This document shows positions 63,997-64,000 of a DNA stretch of 64,000 nucleotides, piece after piece. Location: positions 124,001 through 188,000 of the forward strand of contig JAGASH010000005.1 in the NCBI GenBank assembly GCA_017847835.1, written 5' to 3'. The notes under the pieces were generated by a model. That model did not search any database. It was not told the DNA's origin and saw nothing but the letters and a program-made list of their open reading frames with translations. Both the position numbers and the translations under genes were made by a program. Origin of the DNA: Oscillospiraceae bacterium (GTDB lineage Bacteria; Bacillota; Clostridia; Oscillospirales; Ruminococcaceae). Within the stretch, counting starts at the first letter, position 1; the number at the start of each line of letters is the position of its first letter.

Positions 63997-64000
63997 ATCA

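Overview
The window is a gene-dense piece of chromosome from a low-to-mid GC, Gram-positive, spore-forming anaerobe, most likely a Clostridia member of the Ruminococcus / Oscillospiraceae type. The evidence is an alpha/beta-type spore protein, YunB, SpoIIGA-SigE, CotJA-CotJB-CotJC, a SpoVB-like flippase and the YabP-YabQ-DivIC cluster. A lipoprotein GH5 endoglucanase with a CBM2 module, a Na+-translocating decarboxylase pair and an ECF transporter fit a fibre-degrading gut or rumen lifestyle. No phage, insertion sequence, CRISPR array or toxin island was seen. No gene-free stretch exceeds 300 bases; the longest, about 240 bases each, are 1730-1972 and 34861-35099.

Layout. 1-14.2 kb is almost wholly on the minus strand: the edge-truncated cellulase, the spore protein, then (in transcription order from 14.2 kb down) DUF951 - prfA - small coiled protein - Sua5 - coaE - lytic transglycosylase - M18 aminopeptidase - yunB - ligA - leuC - Dabb protein - leuD - GNAT - leuB - FNT channel. 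14.3-22.4 kb is plus strand: tRNA-Lys, tRNA-Arg, radC, uvrB - small protein - uvrA, mscL and a FUSC-HAD fusion. 22.5-26.7 kb is a polar amino-acid ABC transporter operon ending in a 2-hydroxyacid dehydrogenase. aspS is divergent from a lipid flippase-like gene and prfC (26.7-31.4 kb). 31.5-33.1 kb is spoIIGA-sigE, preceded by a recognisable Spo0A box. A chemoreceptor (minus strand) and cotJABC follow. 36.3-43.4 kb has the order SpoVB - MazG - HU - RqcP - YabP - YabQ - DivIC - cardiolipin synthase - S1 protein, resembling the yabM-yabR region of Bacillus subtilis. 43.3-48.3 kb (minus) is glyA - prs - rarA and an ion permease; 48.4-49.5 kb (plus) is pyrB fused to a PyrI-type zinc domain. 49.5-64 kb is minus strand: SIMPL protein, Na+ pump beta and gamma, ClpE-like ATPase with an SDR, DUF5711-CvpA, ECF module (fused ATPases) - ecfT - DUF3781 - truA, and ruvB with small partners.

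Most transcription units have a sigma-A promoter with near-consensus hexamers and 17-18 base spacing, and end in intrinsic hairpins, several shared by convergent genes. Candidate sigma-E promoters precede yabP, yunB and spoVB. UUG start codons are frequent (uvrA, spoIIGA, pyrB, ecfA and the flippase-like gene).

Most genes are conserved housekeeping or sporulation genes and I do not see a clearly new multi-gene system. The most unusual items are the membrane FUSC protein fused to a HAD-like domain lacking its nucleophile, a strong promoter that runs straight into a terminator in front of it, the PyrB-zinc-domain fusion, the fused ECF ATPases, and the sporulation control elements at spoIIG and yabP.
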